The notes below the pieces were generated by a model that saw only the letters and a program-made list of their open reading frames with translations, was not told the DNA's origin and ran no database searches. Both the position numbers and the translations under genes were made by a program. A DNA stretch of 64,000 nt, from positions 1-64,000 of the forward strand of contig CAYTZN010000001.1 in NCBI GenBank assembly GCA_964442495.1. The letters are read 5' to 3'. Positions 55,017-63,955 of the stretch are shown here, piece after piece (position 1 is the stretch's first letter; every line of letters begins with the position of its first letter). This stretch comes from CAYTZN01 sp964442495 (lineage in GTDB: Bacteria; Pseudomonadota; Gammaproteobacteria; Legionellales; Legionellaceae).

Positions 55017-57395
55017 ATGGCCGTCAATACATATACTGTTGATCTACAGCATCTAGGGATGAATGACTTAGAGCAGGTGGGTGGAAAAAATGCTTCTTTA
55101 GGTGAAATGATAAGCTGTTTATCCGCCAATGGTGTATCTGTTCCCGGTGGGTTTGCAACCACAGCTGACTCTTTTCGTGAGTTTTTGGCTCAAGGGGCAT
55201 TGGGTGAAAAAATTTATGCCTTACTGCAAACACTCAATACCGATGACGTCTGTAAATTAGCCACCGTTGGTAAAAAAATTCGTGAGATGATGCTAGAGAC
55301 TCCCTTGCCCGGTGGACTCGAGGATGCTGTTCGTACGTCATATATAAATTTAACAAAATCTATTGGCCACGATGACTTTAGTGTGGCGGTCCGCTCTTCA
55401 GCTACAGCGGAAGATCTGCCTGATGCGTCTTTTGCAGGGCAACAAGAAACTTACTTAAATGTTAAAGGCATTGATGCGGTTTTAATCGCCATTAAACAGG
55501 TGTTTGCATCCTTATTTAATGACCGCGCTATTGCTTATAGAGTTCACCATGGGTTCGCTCATTCTGATGTAGCATTGTCAGCCGGTGTTCAGCAAATGAT
55601 CCGCAGTGATTTGGCGGCAAGTGGTGTCATGTTTACCATGGACACTGAATCAGGGTTTGATCAAGTGGTTTTCATCACCTCCTCTTATGGGTTAGGTGAG
55701 ATGGTGGTTCAAGGCGCTGTTAATCCAGATGAGTTTTATGTGCACAAACCAAGTCTTCGCGCAGGAAATTCAGCAATTGTACGCCGTAATCTCGGCAGCA
55801 AAGCTGTAAAAATGATTTACTGTGATGATATTAAAGAGACTCGTACGGTTAAAACGGTTGATGTGGATCTTAACGAACAACGTCAATTTTCATTAACACC
55901 TGTCGAAATCGAACAATTAGCAACCCAAGCTTTAATTATTGAGCAGCATTATGGTCGCCCGATGGATATAGAGTGGGCAAAAGACGGGAAAGACGGAAAA
56001 ATCTATATTCTGCAAGCGCGTCCAGAAACGGTAAAAAGCCGTTCCAGCCAACAAATTTTAGAGCGTTATACTCTTAAAGGCGAAGGCAACGTCTTGAGTG
56101 AAGGACGAAGCATTGGTCAACGCATTGGCCAGGGTCGTGTGAGAGTCATCAAAGATAGTTCTGAAATGCATCGGGTGGAAGCCGGGGATGTGTTGGTGTC
56201 AGACATGACGGATCCCGATTGGGAGCCCGTCATGAAGCGCGCCTCAGCGATTGTCACTAATCGTGGGGGACGAACATGCCATGCGGCTATCATTGCCCGA
56301 GAACTGGGCATTCCTGCTGTTGTGGGGTGTGGTGATGCCACCAAAGTTATTCGTGACGGTGATGAAGTCACTGTTAGCTGTGCTGAGGGTGATACAGGTT
56401 ATGTTTATCAAGGGATATTACCTTTTGAATTGGTACGGCTCGATGTGGATACCATGCCTGAACTGCCTATAAAAGTGATGCTCAATGTGGGGAACCCTGA
56501 GCGTGCTTTTGCTTTTCAGTCTATCCCAAATGCAGGTGTTGGACTTGCAAGGCTTGAGTTTTTGATATCCAGTACCATTGGGATACATCCTAAAGCATTG
56601 TTACAGTATGATGTGTTAGAAGATAAAAAATTAAAGCAATTGATTGATGAAAGAACGGCTGCGTATGCCTCTCCCGTTGAATATTATATTGAGCGCCTTA
56701 AAGAAGGGGTGGCCACCATTGCCGCGGCTTTTTACCCAAAGCCTGTTATCGTAAGATTGTCCGATTTTAAATCAAATGAGTATGCAAACCTTGCGGGTGG
56801 AGCCCTTTTTGAGCCTCATGAAGAAAACCCGATGTTGGGGTTTAGAGGCGCATCACGTTATGTTTCACCCGATTTTGCGGACTGTTTTGCTCTTGAATGT
56901 ATAGCAATAAAGCGTGTGCGTGAAGATATGGGGCTCACTAATGTGGAAGTGATGATTCCTTTTGTGAGAACAGTAAGCGAGGCGAAGCAGGTGATTGACG
57001 TCCTAAAATCCCAGGGCCTTGAGCGAGGTAAGCATGGTTTACGGATTATCATGATGTGTGAACTGCCTTCAAATGCATTGTTGGCTAATGAGTTTTTAGA
57101 GCACTTTGATGGGTTTTCAATAGGGTCTAATGACTTAACCCAATTAACCTTAGGGTTAGATCGTGATTCAGGACTTGTTGCTTCTCAATTTGATGAGCGT
57201 GATGGGGCCGTCAAAGCCTTATTGCACATGGCGATTGTTGCATGTAAACAACAAGGTAAATATGTTGGTATTTGCGGGCAGGGCCCTTCTGATCACCAAG
57301 ATTTTGCTGAATGGTTAATGGAGGAGGGGATTGATAGTTTGTCTTTAAACCCTGACTCTGTTTTGGAAACGTGTCTCTTTCTTGCGAAGCAATAA
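55017..57395 (+). CDS. ppsA: Phosphoenolpyruvate synthase
   Basis: PpsA makes PEP from pyruvate and ATP, the gateway to gluconeogenesis on amino-acid carbon. The ATP-grasp part is at about 10-340 (VGGKNASLGEM, VRSSATAEDLPDASFAGQQETYL). The swivelling phosphohistidine domain has His422 in GGRTCHAAI. The PEP/pyruvate barrel has FDGFSIGSNDLTQLTLGLDRDS. The ATG at 55017 gives 792 residues, the E. coli size. The antiporter ATG follows the stop directly. It is the substrate of PpsR encoded at 19582-20397. Confidence 0.97.
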   Translation: MAVNTYTVDLQHLGMNDLEQVGGKNASLGEMISCLSANGVSVPGGFATTADSFREFLAQGALGEKIYALLQTLNTDDVCKLATVGKKIREMMLETPLPGGLEDAVRTSYINLTKSIGHDDFSVAVRSSATAEDLPDASFAGQQETYLNVKGIDAVLIAIKQVFASLFNDRAIAYRVHHGFAHSDVALSAGVQQMIRSDLAASGVMFTMDTESGFDQVVFITSSYGLGEMVVQGAVNPDEFYVHKPSLRAGNSAIVRRNLGSKAVKMIYCDDIKETRTVKTVDVDLNEQRQFSLTPVEIEQLATQALIIEQHYGRPMDIEWAKDGKDGKIYILQARPETVKSRSSQQILERYTLKGEGNVLSEGRSIGQRIGQGRVRVIKDSSEMHRVEAGDVLVSDMTDPDWEPVMKRASAIVTNRGGRTCHAAIIARELGIPAVVGCGDATKVIRDGDEVTVSCAEGDTGYVYQGILPFELVRLDVDTMPELPIKVMLNVGNPERAFAFQSIPNAGVGLARLEFLISSTIGIHPKALLQYDVLEDKKLKQLIDERTAAYASPVEYYIERLKEGVATIAAAFYPKPVIVRLSDFKSNEYANLAGGALFEPHEENPMLGFRGASRYVSPDFADCFALECIAIKRVREDMGLTNVEVMIPFVRTVSEAKQVIDVLKSQGLERGKHGLRIIMMCELPSNALLANEFLEHFDGFSIGSNDLTQLTLGLDRDSGLVASQFDERDGAVKALLHMAIVACKQQGKYVGICGQGPSDHQDFAEWLMEEGIDSLSLNPDSVLETCLFLAKQ

Positions 57396-58838
57396 ATGAA
57401 ACGTTTAGGATACGCCATTGCTTTGCTGGGGTTTTTTCCCGTTGCGGTCTTTGCTAGCTCTTCCCTGCCCCATTTAGACCCTGCGGCTTCCGTTATTTTT
57501 TGGGTGACACTGCTTTTTTTGGGCGGTGTCATGGGGCGCTATATTGCGTTACGTTTCCATCAGCCTGGTGTTTTGGGTGAGTTACTGATGGGGGTTGTGG
57601 TCGGTAATATTTGCTATTTTTTTGGCATTGAACTTGCGGTTATCTTACGTGAGGGGCCTGCTATATTTAGCATTATGCGTGATCTCTTAGCGGGAGACTC
57701 TTTAACAAACGCCATCAATGCAGTAATACGCAATGCAGCGACAGCTCAACAAATGTTTTTGGCTTTAAGTGGCAATCAAGGCCCTGATTTGATTAAAGTT
57801 GCTTATGTGGTTGATGCATTTTCTCGATATGGCGTTATTTTTTTGTTGTTTATGGTGGGCTTAGAAAGTTCAGTGGCTGATCTTAAAACCACAGGACGTG
57901 AATCCCTTCAAGTTGCTGTGATTGGTGTATTTGCGCCTATTTTGTTTGGCCTTTTGGTGAGTTATGTTTTATTACCCGATGCTCTCTTCAGCACACATCT
58001 TTTTGTTGCAGCAACACTTTCAGCAACCAGTGTAGGCATTACTGCTCGTGTTCTTAAAGAAATGAAAAAACTAGGCACGCGAGAAGCTAGAACCATACTA
58101 GGCGCTGCAATGATTGATGATATTTTAGGCTTGGTGATTCTTGCAATTGTTAGCAGCTTGGTGATCCGTGGTGTTGTAAACATGGCCATGATTGGTCAAA
58201 TTATTCTTTTTGCTACGTTATTTTTTGCAGCAGTCTTGTGGATTGGCCCTTGGATTTTACGTCAAGCAGTACGTTTTTTTGCGTTCCTAGAGCCTTGGGA
58301 AGCAAAATTGACCATTGCGTTTTTATTTGTCATGAGCCTGTCATGGTTTGCAACAATAGTACAACTTGCAACCATTATTGGTGCTTTTGCCGCAGGGGTA
58401 ATTATTCATGATGGACTATTTAAGGTCCGTGATGGTGAACATCACCGTGCCATAGGCATTAAAGAGCTAATGGCGCCGTTAGAAGCTATTTTGGCGCCGC
58501 TATTTTTTATGTTGATTGGTATTCAAGTTAAAATGGAGACGTTTCTTAATGGGCATGTGTTGGTTATGGCAACAGGATTAATTTTTGCAGCTATCCTTGG
58601 TAAATTAATCAGTGGGGTAGGTGCTAACCGTAAGGACGATAGGTTTTTAATTGGAATTGGTATGCTCCCGCGGGGTGAAGTGGGTCTTGTTTTTGCCTCC
58701 ATTGGTAAAACTTTAGGTGTTATTTCGGATGAGTTGTTTTCAGCAATTATATTAATGGTGATAGTGACCACGTTCATTGCACCTATTTGGCTTAAGGCGC
58801 GATATGCTAAACAAAAAATGTACGCCCACGGTTCTTAA
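57396..58838 (+). CDS. CPA2-type Na+/H+ or K+/H+ antiporter
   Basis: This is a 480-residue membrane protein with about 13 helices, starting immediately after the ppsA stop. FHQPGVLGELLMGVVVGN, VIFLLFMVGLESSVADL, LSATSVGITARVLKEM and AAMIDDILGLVILAI (the paired Asp of electrogenic CPA2 exchangers) are intact. GMLPRGEVGLVFASIG is the C-terminal signature. There is no TrkA/RCK domain. An ~80-residue stretch near 80-140 between the second and third conserved blocks is longer than usual. The first ~22 residues look like a signal peptide. Confidence 0.88.
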   Translation: MKRLGYAIALLGFFPVAVFASSSLPHLDPAASVIFWVTLLFLGGVMGRYIALRFHQPGVLGELLMGVVVGNICYFFGIELAVILREGPAIFSIMRDLLAGDSLTNAINAVIRNAATAQQMFLALSGNQGPDLIKVAYVVDAFSRYGVIFLLFMVGLESSVADLKTTGRESLQVAVIGVFAPILFGLLVSYVLLPDALFSTHLFVAATLSATSVGITARVLKEMKKLGTREARTILGAAMIDDILGLVILAIVSSLVIRGVVNMAMIGQIILFATLFFAAVLWIGPWILRQAVRFFAFLEPWEAKLTIAFLFVMSLSWFATIVQLATIIGAFAAGVIIHDGLFKVRDGEHHRAIGIKELMAPLEAILAPLFFMLIGIQVKMETFLNGHVLVMATGLIFAAILGKLISGVGANRKDDRFLIGIGMLPRGEVGLVFASIGKTLGVISDELFSAIILMVIVTTFIAPIWLKARYAKQKMYAHGS

Positions 58839-59670
58839 ACCAATGGACGTGATATCGGATGTACAAAGAGCCATTCATGAGGATGTCGGTAGCGGCGATG
58901 TGACCGCCGCTTTGCTTCCTCACGATTTGATGGTCAAAGCAATGATCATTTCACGTGAGCCCATGTTGGTTTGTGGCCAACCTTGGGTAGACGCGGTATT
59001 TAAAGCTATTGATCCGTCAGTGAAGGTAAGTTGGTGTGTTGACGAGGGAACATGGCTAGAAGAGGCTGCCACGCTTTGTCATATTCATGGATTGGCTCGA
59101 AGTATATTAACCGCCGAGCGAGCGGCCTTAAACTTTTTACAAACGTTATCCGCCACAGCAACAAATACATATCACTACCTCAAAGCGCTTGAAGGGTATA
59201 AAACACAATTACTTGATACTCGAAAAACGTTGCCTGGTTTACGATTAGCCCAGAAATACGCGGTAGCTTGTGCTGGTGGAGTGAACCATCGTTTGGGTTT
59301 ATATGATGCTTTTTTAATTAAAGAAAATCATATTAAAGCATGTGGCTCTATTACTAAAGCAATTCAGAAAGCTCGAGAAATGAGCTCATCTTTATGGGTG
59401 GAAGTTGAAGTTGAAACGTTGGACGAGCTTCGAGAGGCCTTAGCAGCGAGCCCCGATAGAATTTTGTTGGATAATTTTAGTATCAACATGTTAGTGGATG
59501 CGGTAAACCTTAGCCAGTCGTCGTGTTGTGAGTTAGAGGCATCTGGTGGTATTGATTTATCAACGGTTAAAGCTGTGGCTGAAACGGGTGTGGATTTTAT
59601 TTCCGTGGGCGCTATCACCAAATCAATAAAAGCAATTGATTTAAGTCTACTTATTAAGGATGTGGCATGA
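58804..59670 (+). CDS. nadC: Quinolinate phosphoribosyltransferase
   Basis: NadC decarboxylates quinolinate and adds ribose phosphate, yielding nicotinate mononucleotide. Conserved blocks are EDVGSGDVTAALLP, ERAALNFLQTLSATAT, LDTRKTLPGLRLAQKYAV, GGVNHRLGLYDAFLIKENHI and LEASGGIDLSTV. The start is placed at the ATG 58804, where AAGGCG is well spaced. This overlaps the antiporter end by 35 bp. ATG 58843 is the alternative. The ATGA overlap with the next gene shows coupling. Confidence 0.95.
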   Translation: MLNKKCTPTVLKPMDVISDVQRAIHEDVGSGDVTAALLPHDLMVKAMIISREPMLVCGQPWVDAVFKAIDPSVKVSWCVDEGTWLEEAATLCHIHGLARSILTAERAALNFLQTLSATATNTYHYLKALEGYKTQLLDTRKTLPGLRLAQKYAVACAGGVNHRLGLYDAFLIKENHIKACGSITKAIQKAREMSSSLWVEVEVETLDELREALAASPDRILLDNFSINMLVDAVNLSQSSCCELEASGGIDLSTVKAVAETGVDFISVGAITKSIKAIDLSLLIKDVA

Positions 59671-60743
59671 CATTAAAGATAGTGTTTACCGGTGGTGGTA
59701 CGGCAGGGCACGTTACTCCTAATGTTGCGTTGATGCATGTGTTAAAACCTGCGGGTTGGAATATAGAGTATATTGGGTCGCCAGACGGTGTTGAAAAAAC
59801 CATGATGACCTCTCTTCATGTACCTTACCATGCCGTCAGCAGTGGCAAATTGCGGCGTTACTTTAGTTTGAAAAATTTTTTTGAGCCTTTGAATATTATT
59901 CGCGGGATCTGGCAATCGTTTTGGCTCTTGCAAAAAATCAAGCCAAACGTTGTTTTTTCAAAGGGTGGATTCGTGGCTTTTCCTGTGGTCGTAGGTGCGT
60001 GGTTAAACAGCATTCCTATTATTGCTCATGAGTCAGACATGAGCCCGGGGCTTGCCAATCGGTTGAGTTTCCCTTTTGTTGATCAAATTTGTGTGACGTT
60101 TGCTGAAGCAAAACAGCATTTTAAACAAAAAGATAAAGTAGAGATAACAGGCACACCGATTCGCCAAGAATTATTTGAGGGCAATAAAACTCAGGGGCTT
60201 TCATTATGTGGGTTTAATGATGAAAAGCCCTGTTTATTGATCATTGGTGGGAGTCAAGGTGCTCGAGTATTGAATGACTGTGTGAGATTGGCTCTTGATG
60301 AATTATGTGAGCGTTTTCAGATTATTCACCTTTGTGGGAAAGGTAAGGTAGATAATAGTTTATTGACAAGACCGGGGTATTGCCAATTTGAATATGCTGA
60401 CAAAGACTTGCCTGATTTGTTTGCGGCCAGTGACATGGTCATTTCACGTGCTGGTGCGAACACGCTTTATGAAATATTAGCATTGGGTAAACCTCATGTG
60501 TTGATCCCGCTTTCTGAGCAAGCTAGCCGTGGAGATCAGGTTCAAAATGCTCGATATTTTGAACGGCAAGGTATTAGTGTGGTGGTAAAAGAGGAGGCCT
60601 TAACGGCCAAAACATTGCTCGTGGCAGTGAACGATGTTCTTACCCACCAAGACGCTATCATTGAAAAAATAAACGCGTTGGGGATTGTTTCCGCCACAAC
60701 AAAAATAACGGGTTTGATACGCCGCATTTGTGGTTTATCTTGA
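59667..60743 (+). CDS. MurG-like GlcNAc transferase, Firmicutes-type
   Basis: This is a GT-B enzyme expected to add GlcNAc from UDP-GlcNAc to lipid I. FTGGGTAGHVTPNVALM is the first donor/acceptor loop. The GKLRRYFSLKNFFEP, VFSKGGFVAFPVVVGAW, AHESDMSPGLANRLSFPFVDQI, LLIIGGSQGARVLND and ISRAGANTLYEILALGKPHVLIPL blocks are intact. The sequence follows Bacillus/Clostridium MurG closely rather than the proteobacterial form. It lies outside the dcw cluster, between nadC and an M20 peptidase. It may be an acquired second copy or a specialised transferase. Confidence 0.82.
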   Translation: MTLKIVFTGGGTAGHVTPNVALMHVLKPAGWNIEYIGSPDGVEKTMMTSLHVPYHAVSSGKLRRYFSLKNFFEPLNIIRGIWQSFWLLQKIKPNVVFSKGGFVAFPVVVGAWLNSIPIIAHESDMSPGLANRLSFPFVDQICVTFAEAKQHFKQKDKVEITGTPIRQELFEGNKTQGLSLCGFNDEKPCLLIIGGSQGARVLNDCVRLALDELCERFQIIHLCGKGKVDNSLLTRPGYCQFEYADKDLPDLFAASDMVISRAGANTLYEILALGKPHVLIPLSEQASRGDQVQNARYFERQGISVVVKEEALTAKTLLVAVNDVLTHQDAIIEKINALGIVSATTKITGLIRRICGLS

Positions 60744-60753
60744 GGAGTTTATC

Positions 60754-62169
60754 TTGTTAAATCCACAAAAGCTGCATACATTTATTGAAAAACAATGGCA
60801 AGAAGAAATTCTACCCAGTCTTTCTGAGTACATCAAAATCCCAAATAAATCCCCACATTTTGATGCCTTATGGCAAGAGCACGGTTATATGGAGCAAGCG
60901 GTCACCCACGTTGTGGCGTGGTGTAAAGCGCATGCACCGAAAGGGATGGTCTTAGATGTCTTACGCCTTCCAGGACGTACCCCTCTTTTGTTTATCGAAA
61001 TCCCTGGAAACTCGGATGAAACAGTGCTTCTTTATGGGCATTTAGATAAACAACCTGAAATGACAGGGTGGCGTGAAGATTTAGGCCCTTGGAAACCTGT
61101 ATTAAAAGATGGGCGCTTGTATGGGCGAGGTGCTGCTGATGATGGCTATGCTGTTTATGCGTCGCTTACCGCAATTTCAGCCCTGCAATCCGAGAGATTA
61201 ACTCATGCGCGGTGTGTTTTGATTATCGAGGCATGTGAGGAAAGTGGAAGTTATGACTTGCCTTATTACATTGATATTTTGAAAGATCGTATTGGTGAGC
61301 CAAAACTTGTGATTTGCCTTGATTCAGGCGCTGGAAACTATCAACAATTGTGGATGACCACCTCGCTCAGGGGGAATATTGTTGGAGAGTTATCCGTTGA
61401 GCTTCTCCAGGAAGGTGTGCACTCAGGTTATGCCAGTGGGGTAGTGGCGGATAGTTTTCGAGTTGCAACGCAATTGATAAGCCGAATTGAGGATGAGGTT
61501 AGTGGTGAAATAAAACTTTGTGCATTGAATTGTGATATTCCAACCAAACGCCTTCAAGAGGCCGCTGATTGTGCGAAAATTTTAGGCGACGAAATCTATG
61601 CAGCCTATCCATTTCATGCTGGTGTAAAACCTGTAACAGAGGATAAACAGCAATTAATATTGAATCGTACGTGGCGGCCTGCTTTAACCGTCACAGGAGC
61701 AGATGGAATTCCATCTATAGCTAACGCTGGAAATGTTATGCGGCCTAAAACCGCATTGAAGTTATCCATGCGATTACCCCCGACCATTTGCCCCAAAGAA
61801 GCCTCTTCTCACCTGCAAAAAGCATTAACTGAAAATTCACCCTATGGGGCCAAGGTGTCATTTCGCGTTGATGATGCTGCAAAGGGATGGCATGTGCCTC
61901 TATTGGCTGAATGGTTAGCCAAAGCCACGGATGATGCTTCAATGTGTTTTTTTAATCATCCATCTGCATGCATCGGTGAGGGAGGAACGATACCGTTTAT
62001 GGGAATGTTAGGAGAAAAGTTTCCGGAAGCACAATTTCTAATTACAGGCGTCTTAGGCCCCCATTCGAACGCACACGGGCCTAATGAATTTTTACACCTT
62101 GATATGGTAAAAAAACTTACTTCTTGTGTGGCTTATATTCTACATCAACAAAGTTTACAAAAGGCTTAA
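60754..62169 (+). CDS. M20-family metallodipeptidase
   Basis: This is a cytosolic zinc hydrolase of about 471 residues. LLYGHLDKQPE supplies the metal His and the activating Asp. GRGAADDGYAVYASL gives the bridging Asp. EACEESGS gives the catalytic and metal-binding Glu residues. GPHSNAHGPNEFLHL carries the last metal His. The TTG at 60754 is chosen because TGAGGAG lies 7 nt upstream. Placed last in the ppsA-antiporter-nadC-murG-like run, it probably degrades peptides for carbon. The exact substrate is unknown. Confidence 0.88.
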   Translation: MLNPQKLHTFIEKQWQEEILPSLSEYIKIPNKSPHFDALWQEHGYMEQAVTHVVAWCKAHAPKGMVLDVLRLPGRTPLLFIEIPGNSDETVLLYGHLDKQPEMTGWREDLGPWKPVLKDGRLYGRGAADDGYAVYASLTAISALQSERLTHARCVLIIEACEESGSYDLPYYIDILKDRIGEPKLVICLDSGAGNYQQLWMTTSLRGNIVGELSVELLQEGVHSGYASGVVADSFRVATQLISRIEDEVSGEIKLCALNCDIPTKRLQEAADCAKILGDEIYAAYPFHAGVKPVTEDKQQLILNRTWRPALTVTGADGIPSIANAGNVMRPKTALKLSMRLPPTICPKEASSHLQKALTENSPYGAKVSFRVDDAAKGWHVPLLAEWLAKATDDASMCFFNHPSACIGEGGTIPFMGMLGEKFPEAQFLITGVLGPHSNAHGPNEFLHLDMVKKLTSCVAYILHQQSLQKA

Positions 62170-62185
62170 TGTTGTATTAGGTTCA

Positions 62186-62272
62186 GGGCAAACGCATCCG
62201 ATATTTAAGCACAAATGACTTCGTATTTACCTACTTACCGTGTTTTATGCACGGTACAGTCATTTAAATTTT
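62186..62272 (+). repeat. Dispersed ~165-bp repeat, truncated copy C
   Basis: GGGCAAACGCATCCG, then TTTAAGCACA, CTTACCGTGTTTTATGCACGGTA match the left half of copies A and B (28317 and 29218). The right half is missing. It lies between the dipeptidase gene and comEA. The rest of 62273-62452 has small hairpins but no gene. Confidence 0.6.
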
Positions 62273-62452
62273 AAGTGACACCACATGCAAATAATTAAAT
62301 TTTAAGCTCCTGGTTTTGTTCAAAATTTTCAGCAAAAGGCTATCGACAGCCCTTTGAAATCTTGAGATACTGCGACGTCTTTACCGTAGAAGCGGTAAGG
62401 GTAACAGCGGTTTAGCAAGAACCGTATAGTCCAATCAATCAAGGAGATCGTT

Positions 62453-62773
62453 ATGAAAGCAACGTTGTTTGCTGTTGTATTGTCATTATTTGTTGTATCC
62501 TTTTCTGCTGTAGCTGAGGTTGATGGTGTCTCTGAAACGCCACCTCCCGTAGAGCAAATTCCAAGCAAGATAAATCTTAATAAAGCGGATGTTCAAACGT
62601 TAACCCAGTCTGTTAAAGGTATTGGTAAAAAGCGTGCTGAAGCAATCGTTGCGCACCGTGAAAAAAATGGCGCTTTTAAATCAGTAGGAGCGTTAGCCGA
62701 GATCCGCGGTCTGGGCAAGTCCTTTGTAAATAGCCATTTGGACCAACTGCAAAGCGTCTTTGCTGTGGAATAG
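62453..62773 (+). CDS. comEA: ComEA-like DNA-binding competence protein
   Basis: The signal peptide (KATLFAVVLSLFVVSFSAVA) directs a 63-residue helix-hairpin-helix domain: INLNKADVQTLTQSVKGIGKKRAEAIVAHREKNGAFKSVGALAEIRGLGKSFV. In naturally competent Legionella, periplasmic ComEA binds incoming double-stranded DNA after pilus-mediated uptake. It fits the pilBCD genes in this window. AAGGAGAT precedes the ATG. Confidence 0.9.
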   Translation: MKATLFAVVLSLFVVSFSAVAEVDGVSETPPPVEQIPSKINLNKADVQTLTQSVKGIGKKRAEAIVAHREKNGAFKSVGALAEIRGLGKSFVNSHLDQLQSVFAVE

Positions 62774-62789
62774 AGTAAATTCATGGTTT

Positions 62790-62873
62790 CATGTGAGGGC
62801 TTTCCCTCACATGAAAAAAATAGAATGTTTTTTTATAACAAAACACAAAAGATCTGTCGATTTTTCGGCAGAT
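62790..62873 (+). promoter_or_regulatory. Two hairpins in the mreB leader
   Basis: CATGTGAGGG/CCCTCACATG (62790-62813) is a perfect 10-bp stem with a CTTT loop, followed by an A-run and then T7. ATCTGTCG/CGGCAGAT (62852-62873) is a second stem with one G-T. They lie between comEA and mreB. They could be a weak terminator plus a leader structure. Confidence 0.45.
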
Positions 62874-62917
62874 TTGGGTTAAAGTGCTCACCAAAAAAGA
62901 ACGAGGTAGTACAGCTC

Positions 62918-63955
62918 ATGCTCAGAAAACTCAGAGGTGCATTTTCAAACGATTTGTCCATCGATTTAGGGACTGCAAATACCTTAATTTATGTAAGGGA
63001 TAAAGGTATCGTCTTAAACGAGCCTTCCGTGGTTGCTTTACGCAATGAATCAGGCCAAAAAAGAGTCGCAGCAGTTGGTGTTGAAGCAAAGCGGATGCTG
63101 GGCCGAACTCCTGGCAATATCAATGCTATTAGACCAATGAAAGACGGTGTCATTGCCGATTTTTTTGTTACTGAAAAAATGTTGCAACACTTTATTCATA
63201 AAGTTCACGAAAATCGCTTTTTACGACCTAGCCCCCGTGTTCTGGTTTGTGTACCTTGTGGTTCTACACAAGTTGAGAGACGGGCTATTCGTGAGTCTGC
63301 AATGGGTGCTGGTGCGCGTGAGGTTTTCTTAATTGAAGAACCTATGGCTGCGGCACTCGGTTCAGGAATGCCTGTTGATGAAGCCAGTGGCTCCATGGTG
63401 GTTGATATTGGTGGCGGTACAACTGAAGTGGCTATCATTTCATTAAGTGGAATTGTTTATCACCAGTCAGTTCGTATCGGCGGCGATAAATTTGATGATG
63501 CTATTGTCTCTTATGTTCGTCGTAATTATGGCACCTTAATTGGCGAAACCACAGCTGAGCGTATCAAGCACCAAATTGGTTCAGCTTTCCCAAGTCGTGA
63601 TTTATTTGAAATAGAAGTTCGTGGAAGAAATCTTGCCGAAGGTGTGCCACGAAGTTTTACGTTGACCAGTGCAGAAATATTAGAAGCATTACAAGAACCT
63701 CTATCAGGAATTGTGGGTGCAGTTAGAGCGGCGCTAGAATTAGCTCCGCCTGAGCTTGCTGCTGATATTGCAGAGAGAGGTATGGTCTTGACGGGTGGCG
63801 GTGCTCTGTTGAAAAATATGGACATTTTGCTAATGGAAGAAACTGGCTTGCCTGTATTGGTAGCAGAAGATCCACTCACATGTGTTGCACGTGGTGGCGG
63901 CAAAGCATTAGAAACCATGGACTTACGTGGCGGTGATTTCCTCTCAACTGAATAG
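62918..63955 (+). CDS. mreB: Rod-shape actin homologue MreB
   Basis: This filament-forming cytoskeletal ATPase directs lateral wall synthesis. The start MLRKLRGAFSNDLSIDLGTANTLIY is at 62918 with GAGG upstream; the longer frame from 62783 covers the hairpins and is not real. Phosphate loops (DLGTANT, VVDIGGGTTE) and the adenosine motif (LTGGGALLKNMD) are intact. 345 residues. It overlaps the likely mreC start. Confidence 0.97.
   Translation: MLRKLRGAFSNDLSIDLGTANTLIYVRDKGIVLNEPSVVALRNESGQKRVAAVGVEAKRMLGRTPGNINAIRPMKDGVIADFFVTEKMLQHFIHKVHENRFLRPSPRVLVCVPCGSTQVERRAIRESAMGAGAREVFLIEEPMAAALGSGMPVDEASGSMVVDIGGGTTEVAIISLSGIVYHQSVRIGGDKFDDAIVSYVRRNYGTLIGETTAERIKHQIGSAFPSRDLFEIEVRGRNLAEGVPRSFTLTSAEILEALQEPLSGIVGAVRAALELAPPELAADIAERGMVLTGGGALLKNMDILLMEETGLPVLVAEDPLTCVARGGGKALETMDLRGGDFLSTE

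Noticed and set aside
62783..62917. mreB start at 62783
   Set aside because: The extra 45 residues are translated from hairpins and A/T tracts and are absent from MreB.
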